The notes: generated from the letters alone by a model not told the origin. Shown: positions 51,837 to 62,065, counted from the first letter of the stretch. The stretch: DNA of 64,000 nt from Kiloniellales bacterium (GCA_030066685.1 JASJBF010000002.1:62001-126000); one strand, 5' to 3'. Numbers and translations are program-made.

Positions 51837-52772
51837 ATGCCCGAGGTCTGGCCCGAGATTCCCTTCGAACCCTGGAAGGAGAGCTGCGCGACGCTGCATC
51901 TCTGGACCCAGATCGTCGGCAAGTACCGCCTTGCCCGCACGCCCTGGGTCAATCATTCCTGGCACGCGACCCTCTACCTCACGCCCCGCGGCCTCACCAC
52001 CTCGGAGATCCCCGACGGCACGCGCGCGGTTCAGGTCGATTTCGACTTCATCGATCATGCGCTGATCGTCTCGGCGAGCGACGGCGCCCAGCAGCGGATC
52101 GAGCTGCAGCCGATGGCGGTCGCCGATTTCCACGCCCGTTTCCGGGACGCGCTCGAGGCGATCGGCGCTAACGCGTCCTTCCATTCGGCGCCCAACGAGG
52201 TGGCGAACCCGATTCCCTTCGCGCGTGACCGCGAGCACGCCGCTTACGACGCCGATGCGGTGCAGCGCTTCTGGCGGGCACTTCTGCGGATCGACCGGGT
52301 CTTCAAGCACTTCCGCACTGGCTTCCTGGGCAAGTGCTCGCCGGTCCATCTCTTCTGGGGCAGCTTCGATCTGGCGGTGACCCGTTTCTCCGGCCGAACG
52401 GCGCCGCCGCATCCCGGCGGCATCCCGGCCTTGCCCGACGAGATCACCCGGGAGGCCTATTCCCACGAGGTCAGCTCCGCCGGCTTCTGGCCCGGGGGCG
52501 GCCCCATCGACGACCCCGCCTTCTACGCCTACGCCTACCCGACGCCGGAGGGTTTCGCCGAGGCCGCAGTCGGGCCGAAGGACGCGGTCTTCGATCGGGA
52601 CCTGGGTGAGTTCCTCCTGCCTTACGACGCGGTGCGCGGCGCCGCCGATCCCGAAGCGGTGCTTCTCGAGTTTCTGCAGACTACCTATGCCGCGGCCGCC
52701 GACCTTGCCGGCTGGGACCGCAGCGCCCTGGAGACGGAGCTGGGACGGCCCGGCGTGCCCCGGGCGGCCTGA
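51837..52772 (+). CDS. DUF5996 family protein
   Basis: A 311-aa cytoplasmic protein starting at ATG 51837 after GAGAGGTGGGA. The family opening is clear: WPEIPFEPWKESCATLHLWT, QIVGKYRLARTPWVNHSWH, LTPRGLTTSEIPDGTRAV. Later marks are KCSPVHLFWGSFDLAVTRFS and HEVSSAGFWPGGG. No enzymatic role is known for DUF5996. It lies third in the phaC-led unit and converges on the Usp gene. Confidence 0.85.
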   Translation: MPEVWPEIPFEPWKESCATLHLWTQIVGKYRLARTPWVNHSWHATLYLTPRGLTTSEIPDGTRAVQVDFDFIDHALIVSASDGAQQRIELQPMAVADFHARFRDALEAIGANASFHSAPNEVANPIPFARDREHAAYDADAVQRFWRALLRIDRVFKHFRTGFLGKCSPVHLFWGSFDLAVTRFSGRTAPPHPGGIPALPDEITREAYSHEVSSAGFWPGGGPIDDPAFYAYAYPTPEGFAEAAVGPKDAVFDRDLGEFLLPYDAVRGAADPEAVLLEFLQTTYAAAADLAGWDRSALETELGRPGVPRAA

Positions 52773-52781
52773 GCCGGCGCG

Positions 52782-53615
52782 TCAGCGCAGAAGCAGGACC
52801 GGCACCTCCTGCGTTTCGAGCAGCCCCTCCAGGTCGAGCTTCGAGGCCAGCGGGCCGCGCTGGTCGACGACGAGCAGGCCCGCATCCCGGCGCTGGACCA
52901 GGTCGTGGATCGCGGCGGCCTCGGCCGCGTCCAGGCGCTCGACCCGGCCGCGAAGTCCGGCCTCCCGCAGCCAGGTCGCTGCCTCGCCCTCCAGTGCCGC
53001 GGCGCGTTCCGGCGTGTCGGCCAGGACCCCGACGATCAGGGAGCAGGCGAAGACGCGCGCCAGCTGCGCGGTCAGCGGCAGGGCACGCGCGCCGCCTTCG
53101 TAGAGCGCGACCAGGGGACAGCCGGCCCGCTTGCCGCTGCGCGAGACCAGCACCGAGCAGGAGGCCGCCATCGCCGTACGGCGCGCCGTCGCGCCCAGCG
53201 GTGCGGTCCGGACCGCCGGCCGGCTGGTCCGGCCCAGCGCCACCAGGTCGAAGTCTCCCGCTTCGGCGACGACGGCCTCGGCGCTGCTGCCTTGGGCGAT
53301 CCGGAAGGACCACTTGATCTGCCATTGCTCGGCCGTGCGCTCGAGGGCCGCGCGAGCCTCCGCGGCCTGCACCTTGAAGGCGCGGCGCAGCATGGCCGGA
53401 TCCAGCGATCCTGTGCCTCGGGCGCCGACCAGCCGCGTGACCGGCAGCTCGGCCATCCTCAGCAGGTCGCTGTCCTCGACGAAGAGGCCGACCAGCTCGG
53501 CGTTGAGCCCCTCTGCCAGCCGGGCCGCCGCCTCCAGCGCCGCGCGGCTCTGCTCCGAGACGTCTAGGGCGACCAGGATGCGGCGCAGCGCCAGCTCGGC
53601 TTCCGGCGCCGTCAT
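52782..53615 (-). CDS. Universal stress protein (tandem UspA-like)
   Basis: A 277-aa protein. The first Usp domain (residues 8-160) has RRILVALDVSEQSRAALEAA, LVGLFVEDSDLLRMAELPV and the tail GRTSRPAVRTAPLGATARRT, an unusual version of the G-x2-G-x9-G-S/T ATP loop. A shorter second domain (165-277) has PLVALYEGGARALPLTAQLA and a closing VPVLLLR. Starts inside the Lon-like stop (ATGA at 53612), so they form one operon. It likely acts as an ATP-binding stress factor. Confidence 0.8.
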   Translation of the reverse strand: MTAPEAELALRRILVALDVSEQSRAALEAAARLAEGLNAELVGLFVEDSDLLRMAELPVTRLVGARGTGSLDPAMLRRAFKVQAAEARAALERTAEQWQIKWSFRIAQGSSAEAVVAEAGDFDLVALGRTSRPAVRTAPLGATARRTAMAASCSVLVSRSGKRAGCPLVALYEGGARALPLTAQLARVFACSLIVGVLADTPERAAALEGEAATWLREAGLRGRVERLDAAEAAAIHDLVQRRDAGLLVVDQRGPLASKLDLEGLLETQEVPVLLLR

Positions 53616-56041
53616 GGCTTCTCCTCCTCGCTCTCGCCGCGGGCGAAGGCCCGCCGCTGCTCGGCCAGCTCGATCAGGCGGGCCTCGACCCTGTGGTTGA
53701 GGCTGTCCTCGGGAAAGCGGCCGTCCGCGCCCCGCTCGCCCGCCGGCAGGCCGGTCAGGATCTCGATGCCCTGCTCGATGCTGGCTACGGGATGGACCCG
53801 GAAGCGGCCCTCTGCCACCGCCTCGATCACGTCCGGGCGCAGCATCAGGTGCTTGACGTTGGAGGCGGGGATCAGCACGCCCTGCTCCCCGGTCAGCCCG
53901 CGTTCGGCGCAGAGGTCGAAGAAGCCTTCGATCTTCTCGTTCACCCCGCCGATCGCCTGGACCTCGCCGTGCTGGTTGACCGAGCCCGTCACCGCGAAGG
54001 ACTGCTTGATCGGGACCTCGGCGATGGCCGAGAGCAGGGCGTAGAGCTCGGCCGAGGAGGCGCTGTCGCCGTCGACGCCGCCATAGGACTGCTCGAAGAC
54101 CAGGCTGGCCGAGAGGGAGAGCGGCCGGTCGCTGGCATAGTGCGAGCTGAGGAAGCCGCGCAGGATCAGCACGCCCTTGGAGTGAAGGGGTCCGCCCAGC
54201 TCGACCTCGCGTTCGATGTCGACCAGGTCGCCGCGGCCGAGGCGCACCCGCGCGGTGATCCGGCTCGGCCGGCCGAAGGCGAAGCCGCCCAGGCTGAGCA
54301 CCGAGAGGCCGTTGATCTGCCCGACCTTGGCGCCGCGGTCGTCGATCAGCACGGTGCCGCGGAGGATCTGCTCCTGCATGCGCTGGCGCACCCGGTCCTG
54401 GCGGTAGATCTGCTTGTCGATGGCCTTCTGCACGTCGGCGCGCTCGACCACCTTGCGGCCCTCGGTCCGCGCCCAATGGTCCGCCTCGCGCAGCAAGTCG
54501 GCGACGGTATCGGTCTTGGCCGAAAGCCGCTCGGCGTCACCGGCCTGGCGTGCCGCTTGTTCCAGGACCCGGCCGACCGCCTCGCGCCCGAAGGGGCGCA
54601 GCTTGTTCTCGCGCACCAGGGTTGCGACCTGCCGAGCGTAGAGCCGATCGTTGGGTTCACTGCGGTCGATCAGCTCGTCGAAATCCGCCGAGACCTTGAA
54701 GAGGTCGGCGAACTCCGGGTCGTAGAAGGACAGCAGGTAATAGAGCTGACGATCGCCGATCAGGACGATCTTGAGGTTCAGCGGGATCGGCTCCGGCTCA
54801 AGCGATGTCGTGCTCAGCAGGCCCATCATGTGGGCCAGCGGCTCGGTCCGGATCTCCTTTGCGAAGAGGGCTCGCTTTAAGCCGTCCCACGCCAAGGGGC
54901 GCATCAAAACCTTGCGCACGTCGAGGATCAGGTAACCGCCGTTCGCTTTGTGCAGGGCCCCCGCACGAATCATGTTGAAGTCGGTGACCAGTGCGCCCAG
55001 CTCGGCACGGTGCTCGATATAACCTACCAGGCGGTCATAGGTCGGATTGTCCTCGTAGATGACGGGCGCCCGGCCTTCCGGACCGTTGTGGACGATGAGG
55101 TTCACCAGATAGCGGCGGAAAGCATCGCTGCCCGTCTCGCCCTCGCGGGCCACCCTCGGCCCCGCACCCTGCTTGGGTTGCTGGAGGAAGAGTTCTACGT
55201 TGCCGATCACGTCCTGCTGCACCTGCTCCAAGTACTCCAGGATCTTGGGCAGGTCTGCATAGGCGTCGCGCAGGGAGCCGATCAGATGGCCGACTGCCAG
55301 CTCGGCAGTTTCCTGGTTCAAGGCCCGCACCCTCTCGCGGGTCTCCTTAATCCAGATCGGGGTCTTCTCGAGCGCCGCCTGGAGGCGTTTCTGCAGCTCT
55401 TCGATGTCGGCCTCGATCTTCTCGCGGGCCTCCTTAGGGAAATGCTCGAAGACCTCCGGCGGAACTAGCTTGCCCTCGCTGACCGGCGCGAAAGCGAAAC
55501 CGATCGGCGTGCGGACCAGAGCCAGGCCCTTCTCTTTGGCCGCCGCCTCGATCTCCGAGACCGAAGCCTGCTGCCGTTCCTTCAGCTCCTCCTCGATCAC
55601 CTGTCGGCGGGTCCGGTACTCCTCGCTCTCGAAGGCGCTGATCAAGACGTCGTGCAGGTCCGTGACCAGCCGTGCCATGTCCTCCTTGAAGGCTCTGCCG
55701 CGTCCGGGTGGCAGCTCAATCGCCTTGGGTGCGTGGGCCTCGCGGAAGTTGTTCACGTAGCACCAGTCGGCCGGTGCGGGTTGCTCTGCGGCCTTGGCAT
55801 CGAGGAAACGGCGGACGATGCCGTGCTTGTCAAGGCCTTCGGGCCCGAGGGCGAAGATGTTGTACCCCGGCTGTTCGATGCCCACGGCGAAGAGAATCGC
55901 TTCGACGGCGCGCGCTTGTCCGATGACCTCGCCCAGGTCCTCGAGGTCGTCGGTGGTCTCGAAGGTCAATCCGGAGGTGTCGCAGCGCCAGCAGAGCTGC
56001 TCTGCGGCCAGCGGCGCGCCGCCTTTGATTTCGCCGGGCAA
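53612..56041 (-). CDS. Lon-like AAA-family protease (LonB/LonC/YcbZ type)
   Basis: An 809-aa protein. The N-terminal half is a Lon-related AAA module with a long coiled-coil insertion (EVIEEELKERQQASVSEIEA region, residues 165-270). The expected P-loop reads FALGPEGLDKHGIVRRFL, which departs from a strict GxxGxGK[ST]. Family-specific segments are GALHKANGGYLILDVRKVLM and LNLKIVLIGDRQLYYLL. The C-terminal Lon protease domain has Ser660 (DGDSASSAEL) and Lys703 (GGVNEKIEGFF), spaced 43 residues as in Lon. Cytoplasmic protease for damaged or regulated proteins. Divergent from pncB with an FNR-type site between them. Confidence 0.88.
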   Translation of the reverse strand: MPGEIKGGAPLAAEQLCWRCDTSGLTFETTDDLEDLGEVIGQARAVEAILFAVGIEQPGYNIFALGPEGLDKHGIVRRFLDAKAAEQPAPADWCYVNNFREAHAPKAIELPPGRGRAFKEDMARLVTDLHDVLISAFESEEYRTRRQVIEEELKERQQASVSEIEAAAKEKGLALVRTPIGFAFAPVSEGKLVPPEVFEHFPKEAREKIEADIEELQKRLQAALEKTPIWIKETRERVRALNQETAELAVGHLIGSLRDAYADLPKILEYLEQVQQDVIGNVELFLQQPKQGAGPRVAREGETGSDAFRRYLVNLIVHNGPEGRAPVIYEDNPTYDRLVGYIEHRAELGALVTDFNMIRAGALHKANGGYLILDVRKVLMRPLAWDGLKRALFAKEIRTEPLAHMMGLLSTTSLEPEPIPLNLKIVLIGDRQLYYLLSFYDPEFADLFKVSADFDELIDRSEPNDRLYARQVATLVRENKLRPFGREAVGRVLEQAARQAGDAERLSAKTDTVADLLREADHWARTEGRKVVERADVQKAIDKQIYRQDRVRQRMQEQILRGTVLIDDRGAKVGQINGLSVLSLGGFAFGRPSRITARVRLGRGDLVDIEREVELGGPLHSKGVLILRGFLSSHYASDRPLSLSASLVFEQSYGGVDGDSASSAELYALLSAIAEVPIKQSFAVTGSVNQHGEVQAIGGVNEKIEGFFDLCAERGLTGEQGVLIPASNVKHLMLRPDVIEAVAEGRFRVHPVASIEQGIEILTGLPAGERGADGRFPEDSLNHRVEARLIELAEQRRAFARGESEEEKP

Positions 56042-56142
56042 GTCTCGATCTCCTGGTTCTCGAGCAAAGCAGCCGACATGCTCACAGATTCTGCGACGCC
56101 GGGCAAAGCCTCCGATCTACTTTTCCCGGCGCCGCCGATCCA

Positions 56143-56156
56143 TTGATTTGAGTCAA
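56143..56156. promoter_or_regulatory. FNR/FixK-type operator between lon-like gene and pncB
   Basis: TTGAT-TTGA-GTCAA, with a complete left TTGAT half. It is 102 bp from the Lon-like start and 65 bp from the pncB start, so it can serve either or both divergent units. Confidence 0.65.
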
Positions 56157-56220
56157 GGTGCCCGCGGCGCGTCGGCCGCACCCTGGTGTTGCCCATCCAG
56201 GGCCCTTCTTCCTTTGTTCG

Positions 56221-57621
56221 ATGGCCGCGCGATCCATGGTTTCCTCGCACGATCCGTCAGGCCCACAGCCCGCCTTCGGCAGCGGCTTGCTGCTTACCGA
56301 CCTCTATCAGCTGAACATGCTGCAGGCCTATCTCGAAGCCGGCATGACCGAGACCGCGGTATTCGAGTTCTTCGTGCGCAAGCTGCCGCCAAGCCGCAAC
56401 TTCCTGATGGCCGCCGGCCTGGAAAGTGTCGTGGACTTCCTGGAAGGCGCCGCCTTTACAGCCCCCGAGCTGGAATGGCTCCGCGGCAGCGGCCGCTTCT
56501 CGGCGGCCTTCGTCGACCACCTGGAGGGCTTCCGCTTCACTGGCGCGCTCCACGCCCTGCGTGAAGGCACGATCTGCTTTCCCGACGAGCCGCTGCTGCG
56601 TCTGACCGCGCCGCTGCCGGAGGCGCAGTTGCTGGAGACCCGGATCATCAACCTGCTGCACTTCCAGACCGTGATCGCCTCCAAGGCGGCGCGCATGGTC
56701 CTGGCCGCGCCGGGCAAGACCCTGGTCGACTTCGGCCTGCGCCGCGCTCACGGTGCGGAGGCCGGCCTTCTGGCGGCACGGGCGAGCTACCTGGCCGGTT
56801 TTGCCGGCAGCGCGACGACCCCGGTGGCGGGGCTCTACGAGGTTCCGATCTACGGCACCATGGCGCATTCCTTCATCCAGGCACATGACGACGAGGAAGC
56901 CGCCTTCGAAAACTTCGCGAGGGCCCGCCCCGAGGCGGTGGTGCTGTTGCTCGACACCTACGACACCCTGGCCGCGGCCCGGACCGTGATCCGCCTGGCG
57001 CCCCGGCTGGCCCAGCGCGGGATCACGATCCGCGGGGTGCGGCTGGACAGCGGGGACCTCGCCGAAGAGGCGCGGGCGGTGCGCCGGCTCCTCGACCGGG
57101 CGGGCCTGGAGCGCATACAGATCTTTGCCAGCGGCGGCCTCGACGAGATCCTGCTGGCGCGCTACCACGCCGAGGCGGTGCCCATCGATGGCTACGGGAT
57201 CGGCACCAGCCTGACCACGGCTTCGGACGCCCCGGCACTCGACTGCGCCTACAAGCTTCAGGAATATGCCGGGCGGCCGAAGCGCAAGGTCTCGACCGGC
57301 AAGGCGACCTGGCCGGGCCGCAAGCAGGTCTACCGGCACTACGGCCACGACACGGTCATGGCCGGCGACGTCCTGACCTGCGAAGGCGACAGCCAGGGCG
57401 GCCAGGCCCTGATCGCGCCGGTCATGCGAGGCGGACGCAGGATGGCGTCGCTGCCCGGCCTGGAAGACGCCCGCGCCCACGCCGCGGCCGAGCTGGGCCG
57501 CCTGCCGGCCGCGCTGAGATCGCTGGACCCGGCGCCGGCCTACCCGGTCGAGGTCTCGGCCGCCCTGCGCGACCTGGCCGAGGAGGCCGACCGGGCGCGG
57601 CAGGAGGCCGGCGGCGCGTGA
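56221..57621 (+). CDS. pncB: Nicotinate phosphoribosyltransferase
   Basis: A 466-aa enzyme of NAD salvage, converting nicotinate and PRPP to nicotinate mononucleotide. Family motifs are LLTDLYQLNMLQAYLEAGM, FEFFVRKLPPSRNFLMAAG, DFGLRRAHGAEAGL with the catalytic His, GTMAHSFIQAH, and GVRLDSGDLAEEARAVRRLL. IFASGGLDE and YGIGTSL form the phosphate pocket. The start at 56221 has no strong ribosome binding site; ATG 56236 is a close alternative. It overlaps the antiporter gene (GTGA at 57618). Confidence 0.9.
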   Translation: MAARSMVSSHDPSGPQPAFGSGLLLTDLYQLNMLQAYLEAGMTETAVFEFFVRKLPPSRNFLMAAGLESVVDFLEGAAFTAPELEWLRGSGRFSAAFVDHLEGFRFTGALHALREGTICFPDEPLLRLTAPLPEAQLLETRIINLLHFQTVIASKAARMVLAAPGKTLVDFGLRRAHGAEAGLLAARASYLAGFAGSATTPVAGLYEVPIYGTMAHSFIQAHDDEEAAFENFARARPEAVVLLLDTYDTLAAARTVIRLAPRLAQRGITIRGVRLDSGDLAEEARAVRRLLDRAGLERIQIFASGGLDEILLARYHAEAVPIDGYGIGTSLTTASDAPALDCAYKLQEYAGRPKRKVSTGKATWPGRKQVYRHYGHDTVMAGDVLTCEGDSQGGQALIAPVMRGGRRMASLPGLEDARAHAAAELGRLPAALRSLDPAPAYPVEVSAALRDLAEEADRARQEAGGA

Positions 57622-58853
57622 CCGCGATCCTCGAGGTCCTGGTCGTCCTTCTGGCGGCGCGGATCTTCGGGCGGCTTGCGGTCGCCTGCCATCAGTCGTC
57701 CTCGATCGGCGAGATCCTGGCCGGCGTGGTGCTGGCCCTGGCGCTGGTCAGCCTGCCGGTCGAGTTGCCCCTGCTTGCCGGGCTGAAGGGCAGCGAGGCG
57801 GTCGAGCTGATCGGCGAGGTCGGGATCTTCCTGCTTCTGCTGCTGACCGGCATCGAGATGGAGCCGAAGGAGATTGCCGAGCACTCCCGCGAGGCGGTGC
57901 TGGTGGCCTGCGGCGGCATGCTGCTGCCCCTGGCCCTGGGCTGTCTGCTCGGCTGGGCGGTCCTGCCGCCCTCCGACCTGAAGCAGGGCCAGGTCCTGAT
58001 CATCGGCATCGGGCTCTCGATCTCGGCGATCCCCGTGGCGGCCAAGGTCTTTATGGAGCTCGGCCTGCTGCATCAGGCGGTCGGCGAGATCGTCATCGCC
58101 GCGGCGGTGATCGACGACATCCTTGGGCTGGTCCTCCTGGCGATCGCCAGCCATCTGATCATCCAGGGCGACCTGCCGGACCTGGCCGCGCTGCTACTGC
58201 TGCTGGGCGCTGTGGGCGTCTTCTTCGGGGTTGCGATCGGGCTCGGCCTCCACGTCTACGGACCGCTGTGGCGCTGGCTTCACGTCCACCACGGCGAGGC
58301 CATGAGCCTGAGCGCCCTGCTCCTCTTCGCTCTCGGGCTCGGCGCCCTGGCCGAGCTGCTGGGCCTGCACTTCGTGCTCGGCCCCTTCGTCGCCGGGCTC
58401 TTCTTCGAGACGGGTCGGGTCGGCGTCGAGGCCTACGAACGGGTCAAGGCCGTGGTCGGGACCGTCACCTCCGCGGTCGCCGCACCGGTCTTCTTCGCCT
58501 GGATCGGCCTGCAGCTCGACCTCGATGCCTTCACGACGGTGCCCGAGTTCCTCGCCGCCCTGATCGCCCTGGCCTTTCTCGGCAAGCTGATCGGGGCCGG
58601 ACTCCCGGCCTACTTGTGCGGCCTCGGGCCGCGCCATGCGCTGGCCATCGGCATCGGCCTGAGCGGTCGCGGTGCCGTCGAGCTGGTGATCGCCAGCATC
58701 GCCCAGAAGTCCGGCCTCTTCCTGGCCGGCGACGGGGCGCATCCGATCGTCGGCAACCTCTTCTCCGCCCTGGTGATCACCGCCGTGGCGACGACCCTGG
58801 TCGTGCCGATCGGGCTGCGCTGCCTCCTGGGCTGGCGTCGGCGGCCACCCTGA
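57618..58853 (+). CDS. Cation:proton antiporter (CPA2, Kef-like)
   Basis: A 411-aa protein with GTG start 57618, translationally coupled to pncB. It has about twelve transmembrane helices. Typical CPA2 parts are SSIGEILAGVVLALALVSLP, GEVGIFLLLLLTGIEMEPKE, SISAIPVAAKVFMELG and AAAVIDDILGLVLLAI with the ion-binding Asp pair. LSGRGAVELVIASIAQKSGL is near the end. It lacks the TrkA-N domain of KefB/C, so it is likely an Na+/H+ or K+/H+ exchanger without nucleotide gating. pH or ion homeostasis under stress is probable. Confidence 0.88.
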   Translation: MTAILEVLVVLLAARIFGRLAVACHQSSSIGEILAGVVLALALVSLPVELPLLAGLKGSEAVELIGEVGIFLLLLLTGIEMEPKEIAEHSREAVLVACGGMLLPLALGCLLGWAVLPPSDLKQGQVLIIGIGLSISAIPVAAKVFMELGLLHQAVGEIVIAAAVIDDILGLVLLAIASHLIIQGDLPDLAALLLLLGAVGVFFGVAIGLGLHVYGPLWRWLHVHHGEAMSLSALLLFALGLGALAELLGLHFVLGPFVAGLFFETGRVGVEAYERVKAVVGTVTSAVAAPVFFAWIGLQLDLDAFTTVPEFLAALIALAFLGKLIGAGLPAYLCGLGPRHALAIGIGLSGRGAVELVIASIAQKSGLFLAGDGAHPIVGNLFSALVITAVATTLVVPIGLRCLLGWRRRPP

Positions 58854-58930
58854 CGGCCTTTTACCCCGCGCCGCCGAGCAGCTAGGCTACTCGCGCGGAG
58901 TTGATCCCGAGCAGTGAGGGATGGCCGACA

Positions 58931-60844
58931 TTGTCCTCCGACCCTGAGGCGCCGAAACGCTCGGAGAAGGCCCCGGACACCGAGGCTTCGCTTGTAATCG
59001 TGCTCGATGCCGAGGGGCGGATCGTGCTGATGAACGAGGCCTGCGAGGCCCTGACCGGCCGGGATCAAGCCGAGGTGCGCGGACGCCGGATCTGGGATTG
59101 CCTCGTGCCGCCGGAAGAGGCGGAGACGATGCAAGGCAGCATCGCCGAGCTCTGGCAGAACCATGACGGCGGCGCGGGCCACTGCGACCTGATCGACCGC
59201 AGCGGTGACAGACGGCGCGTGTCATGGTCCCACGCCCTAGTGCGCGACCCTGCCGGGACCCCGCAGCTGCTGATCTGTACCGGCGTAGACGTGAGCCTGG
59301 AGGGGACCGCCCGTGCCGCCGCCGAAGAGCGCCAGGCGCGCCTGCGGGCGATCCTCGAAAGCGCCGTCGACGCGATCATCACCATCAACGACGAGGGCGT
59401 GATCGAAAGCCTGAACCCGGCGGCCGAGCGTCTCTTCGGCTATTCGGCCGCGGAGATGATCGGCCACAACGTCAGCCTCCTGATGCCCGAGCCGCACCGC
59501 AGCGCCCACGACAGCTACATCCGCCACTACCTGGACAGCGGCGAGCGGCGGATCATCGGGATCGGCCGCGAAGTGGAGGCCCGGCGCAAGGATGGCACCA
59601 CCTTTCCGGCCGGCCTGTCGGTCAGCGAGGTGGTCTTCGACGGCCGCCGGCTCTTTACCGGGATCGTGCACGACAACTCGGCCCGGAGGGCGGCCGAGGA
59701 ACAGCTCCACCACGCTCAGAAGATGGAGGCGGTCGGCCAGCTTACGGGCGGTATAGCGCACGATTTCAACAACTTGCTGACCGTGGTCATTGGCAACCTG
59801 GAAATGCTGGAGACCCGGGTCACCGACGACAAGTCACGCGCCCTGGTCCGCCAGGCGGAGGAGGCGGCCGAACTCGGCGCCGAGCTGATCGACCGCCTGC
59901 TGACCTTCGCCCGGCGCCGGTCGCTGGCGCCCCGGAGCCTCGATCTCAACGACCTGATCCTGGGCCTGGACGACATCCTGCGGCGGGCCCTGGGCGAGAC
60001 GATCGACCTCAGCATCCTGCTTTCGCCCGGTCTCTGGCAGGTCCGCAGCGATCCGGGTCAGCTCGAAAATGCGTTGCTGAACCTCTGCCTCAACGCCCGC
60101 GATGCCTTGTGGAACGGCGGGCGGGTCACGGTCGAGACGTCAAACGCCGAAATCGACAGCGAGACCATGGCCGGCGATCCGGAAGTCAGGTCCGGCAGCT
60201 ATGTCCGGCTCGCGGTCTCGGACAGCGGTCCGGGCATGCCGCCCGAGGTGCGCGACCGGGCCTTCGAGCCCTTCTTCACGACCAAGGAGCCCGGCGTCGG
60301 TACCGGCCTGGGGCTCAGCATGGTTTACGGCTTCGCCAAGCAGTCCGGGGGTTTTGCCAGGATCAAGAGCGAGCCGGGCTGCGGGACCACGGTCAGTCTG
60401 TTCCTGCCGCGCTGGCAAGGGGCAGCCGCCGACGCGCCGCCCGCAGCCACGGTTACCAGAGGCACTCGGGGGCGGGGCGAGACCATCCTCGTGGTCGAAG
60501 ACGACGCCCGCTTGCGCCAAGTGACCGTCCAGCGCCTGATATCGCTCGGGTACGAGGTGCGGGAGGCCGCCAGCGGCCGCGCCGCGCTGGAGGCCCTTGC
60601 GGAGCACGACGGCATCGCCCTGCTGTTCACCGACATCATCATGCCCGGGGGCATGAGCGGGCCCGAGCTCGCCGCCGCGGTTCGAGAGAAGCACCCCGGG
60701 GTCAAGGTCCTCTACACCTCGGGCTATGCGGCTGAGGCCGCGGCACAGCGCAGCCTCCTGGGCCCGGGCGAAGCCCTGCTGCCGAAGCCCTATCGAAGGT
60801 CCGAGCTGGCGGTACAGCTTCGGCGGATCTTGGATCCGGACTGA
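58931..60844 (+). CDS. FixL-like haem-PAS hybrid histidine kinase
   Basis: A 637-aa protein; no ATG is in frame, and TTG 58931 (GAGGG ten bases upstream) or TTG 58901 is the start. Domain order is PAS (about 15-125), PAS (135-255), HisKA with [19 protein letters not shown], HATPase ([34 protein letters not shown]), then receiver ([16 protein letters not shown]). The second PAS reads [18 protein letters not shown] then [19 protein letters not shown]. This matches the FixL haem pocket, with the His (193 here) and Arg (213) exactly 20 apart as His200/Arg220 of Bradyrhizobium FixL. It is therefore a likely oxygen sensor. It converges on an OmpR-type regulator; no transmembrane helix is present. 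Confidence 0.88.
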   Translation: MSSDPEAPKRSEKAPDTEASLVIVLDAEGRIVLMNEACEALTGRDQAEVRGRRIWDCLVPPEEAETMQGSIAELWQNHDGGAGHCDLIDRSGDRRRVSWSHALVRDPAGTPQLLICTGVDVSLEGTARAAAEERQARLRAILESAVDAIITINDEGVIESLNPAAERLFGYSAAEMIGHNVSLLMPEPHRSAHDSYIRHYLDSGERRIIGIGREVEARRKDGTTFPAGLSVSEVVFDGRRLFTGIVHDNSARRAAEEQLHHAQKMEAVGQLTGGIAHDFNNLLTVVIGNLEMLETRVTDDKSRALVRQAEEAAELGAELIDRLLTFARRRSLAPRSLDLNDLILGLDDILRRALGETIDLSILLSPGLWQVRSDPGQLENALLNLCLNARDALWNGGRVTVETSNAEIDSETMAGDPEVRSGSYVRLAVSDSGPGMPPEVRDRAFEPFFTTKEPGVGTGLGLSMVYGFAKQSGGFARIKSEPGCGTTVSLFLPRWQGAAADAPPAATVTRGTRGRGETILVVEDDARLRQVTVQRLISLGYEVREAASGRAALEALAEHDGIALLFTDIIMPGGMSGPELAAAVREKHPGVKVLYTSGYAAEAAAQRSLLGPGEALLPKPYRRSELAVQLRRILDPD

Positions 60845-60859
60845 CGGCCCCCGGAGGGC

Positions 60860-61594
60860 TCAGGTGGCCGCGACCTCGGGCGTGAAGACATAGCCGATGC
60901 CGCGGACCGTCTTGATCAGCGAGGGATTCTTGGGGTCGGCCTCGATCTTCTTGCGCAGCCGTCCGACCTGGGTGTCGATGCTGCGATCGAAAGGACTCCA
61001 ATCGCGTCCGCGCAGCCTGTCCATCAGCTGGTCGCGGTTGAGTGGCCGGTTGGGAGATTGGAGGAAGGCCAGCAGGAGGTTGAACTCCCCGGTGGTCAGC
61101 TCCACCTCGGCGCCGTTGGAATCGCGCAGCTCACGGCGCCTGGGGTCGAGAGTCCAGCCGGCGAAGACCAGCTGGCCGCTTTGCCGGCTGGGGTCGCCGA
61201 CCCTGGCTTCCGGGGCGGGAGCCGGCGCGCAACGGCGCAGGACGGCGCGGATGCGGGCCAGGACCTCGCGCAGATGGAAGGGCTTGGCGATGTAGTCGTC
61301 GGCGCCGACCTCCAAGCCGATGATGCGATCCAGCATTTCGCCCTTGCCGGTAATCATGATGACCGGCACACTCGACTGCTGGCGCAGTTCGCGCAGCAGG
61401 GCCAAGCCGTCGTCTCCCGGTATCACCTGATCGAGCAGCACTAGATCGACCTCGGCGGCGGCCAACTCCTTGCGCAACTGCTTGCCGCTCTCCGCCTGGC
61501 TGACCTTGAAACCCTGCTCCTCGAGATAGGTGGCGAGCATCTCCCGGATCCGCCGGTCGTCGTCGACGATCAGTATGTGTGCCGGCGAGTCCAC
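60860..61594 (-). CDS. OmpR/PhoB-family response regulator
   Basis: A 244-aa regulator. The receiver has ILIVDDDRRIREML, Asp55 in LVLLDQVIPGDDG, Thr in VIMITGKGE and Lys in YIAKPFHLREV. The winged helix follows, with ELTTGEFNLLLAFLQSPNRP and the recognition region SIDTQVGRLRKKIEADPKN. It is encoded 15 bp from the end of the hybrid kinase gene in convergent orientation, so a partnership is possible but not assured. FixJ would be a NarL/LuxR-type regulator; this is not one. Confidence 0.92.
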   Translation of the reverse strand: MDSPAHILIVDDDRRIREMLATYLEEQGFKVSQAESGKQLRKELAAAEVDLVLLDQVIPGDDGLALLRELRQQSSVPVIMITGKGEMLDRIIGLEVGADDYIAKPFHLREVLARIRAVLRRCAPAPAPEARVGDPSRQSGQLVFAGWTLDPRRRELRDSNGAEVELTTGEFNLLLAFLQSPNRPLNRDQLMDRLRGRDWSPFDRSIDTQVGRLRKKIEADPKNPSLIKTVRGIGYVFTPEVAAT

Positions 61595-61837
61595 GAATCC
61601 CGGTCTCCAGTTCCCACTGGGTATCTAAAAGCCCTGAGGGCCCTCCCTCTCGCCCGGTCGGCGCCGGGCTTTCTTCTTGAGTAGCATGAAGTTGCAGAGT
61701 GACACAAAAAAGCTGCAGCCCCGCAGCCGCAACTTCGGCACACTGACGTCGCCAGGGTATTGCGTCGTCGCGGCAACGGGGCGGACGGCCTCCGCCGCAC
61801 GTTCGCTTGCGCAGGGCCCACGACTTGGGAGGTGCAA

Positions 61838-62065
61838 ATGCCCGATCAACCCCGCAATGGCGAAAAGGCCAAGGCCTGGTCGACGATGAAGGCCGCGGTC
61901 CGTGCCTACGCTCACGACCCCTCTGGGCACAATATGGTCGAGGTCGAGTCGGCCTGTAGCCGCTTGCGCCGGGTCGAAACCGACTCCCTGCTGGCCCGCG
62001 GCCAGGCCGCGGCGGCGGCCCCAGGAGGCGGTCCGCTTCGGAGCGAGGGGCGCGCCAAGGATTGA
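61838..62065 (+). CDS. Small hypothetical protein (75 aa)
   Basis: Starts at ATG 61838 after GGGAGGTGCAA, a good ribosome binding site. The product is helical and polar, with AWSTMKAAVRAYAHDPSGHN and VESACSRLRRVETDSLLARG. No signal peptide, membrane helix or known motif. Located upstream of the FixK-like gene, in the same direction but separated by 213 bp. Function unknown. Confidence 0.55.
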   Translation: MPDQPRNGEKAKAWSTMKAAVRAYAHDPSGHNMVEVESACSRLRRVETDSLLARGQAAAAAPGGGPLRSEGRAKD

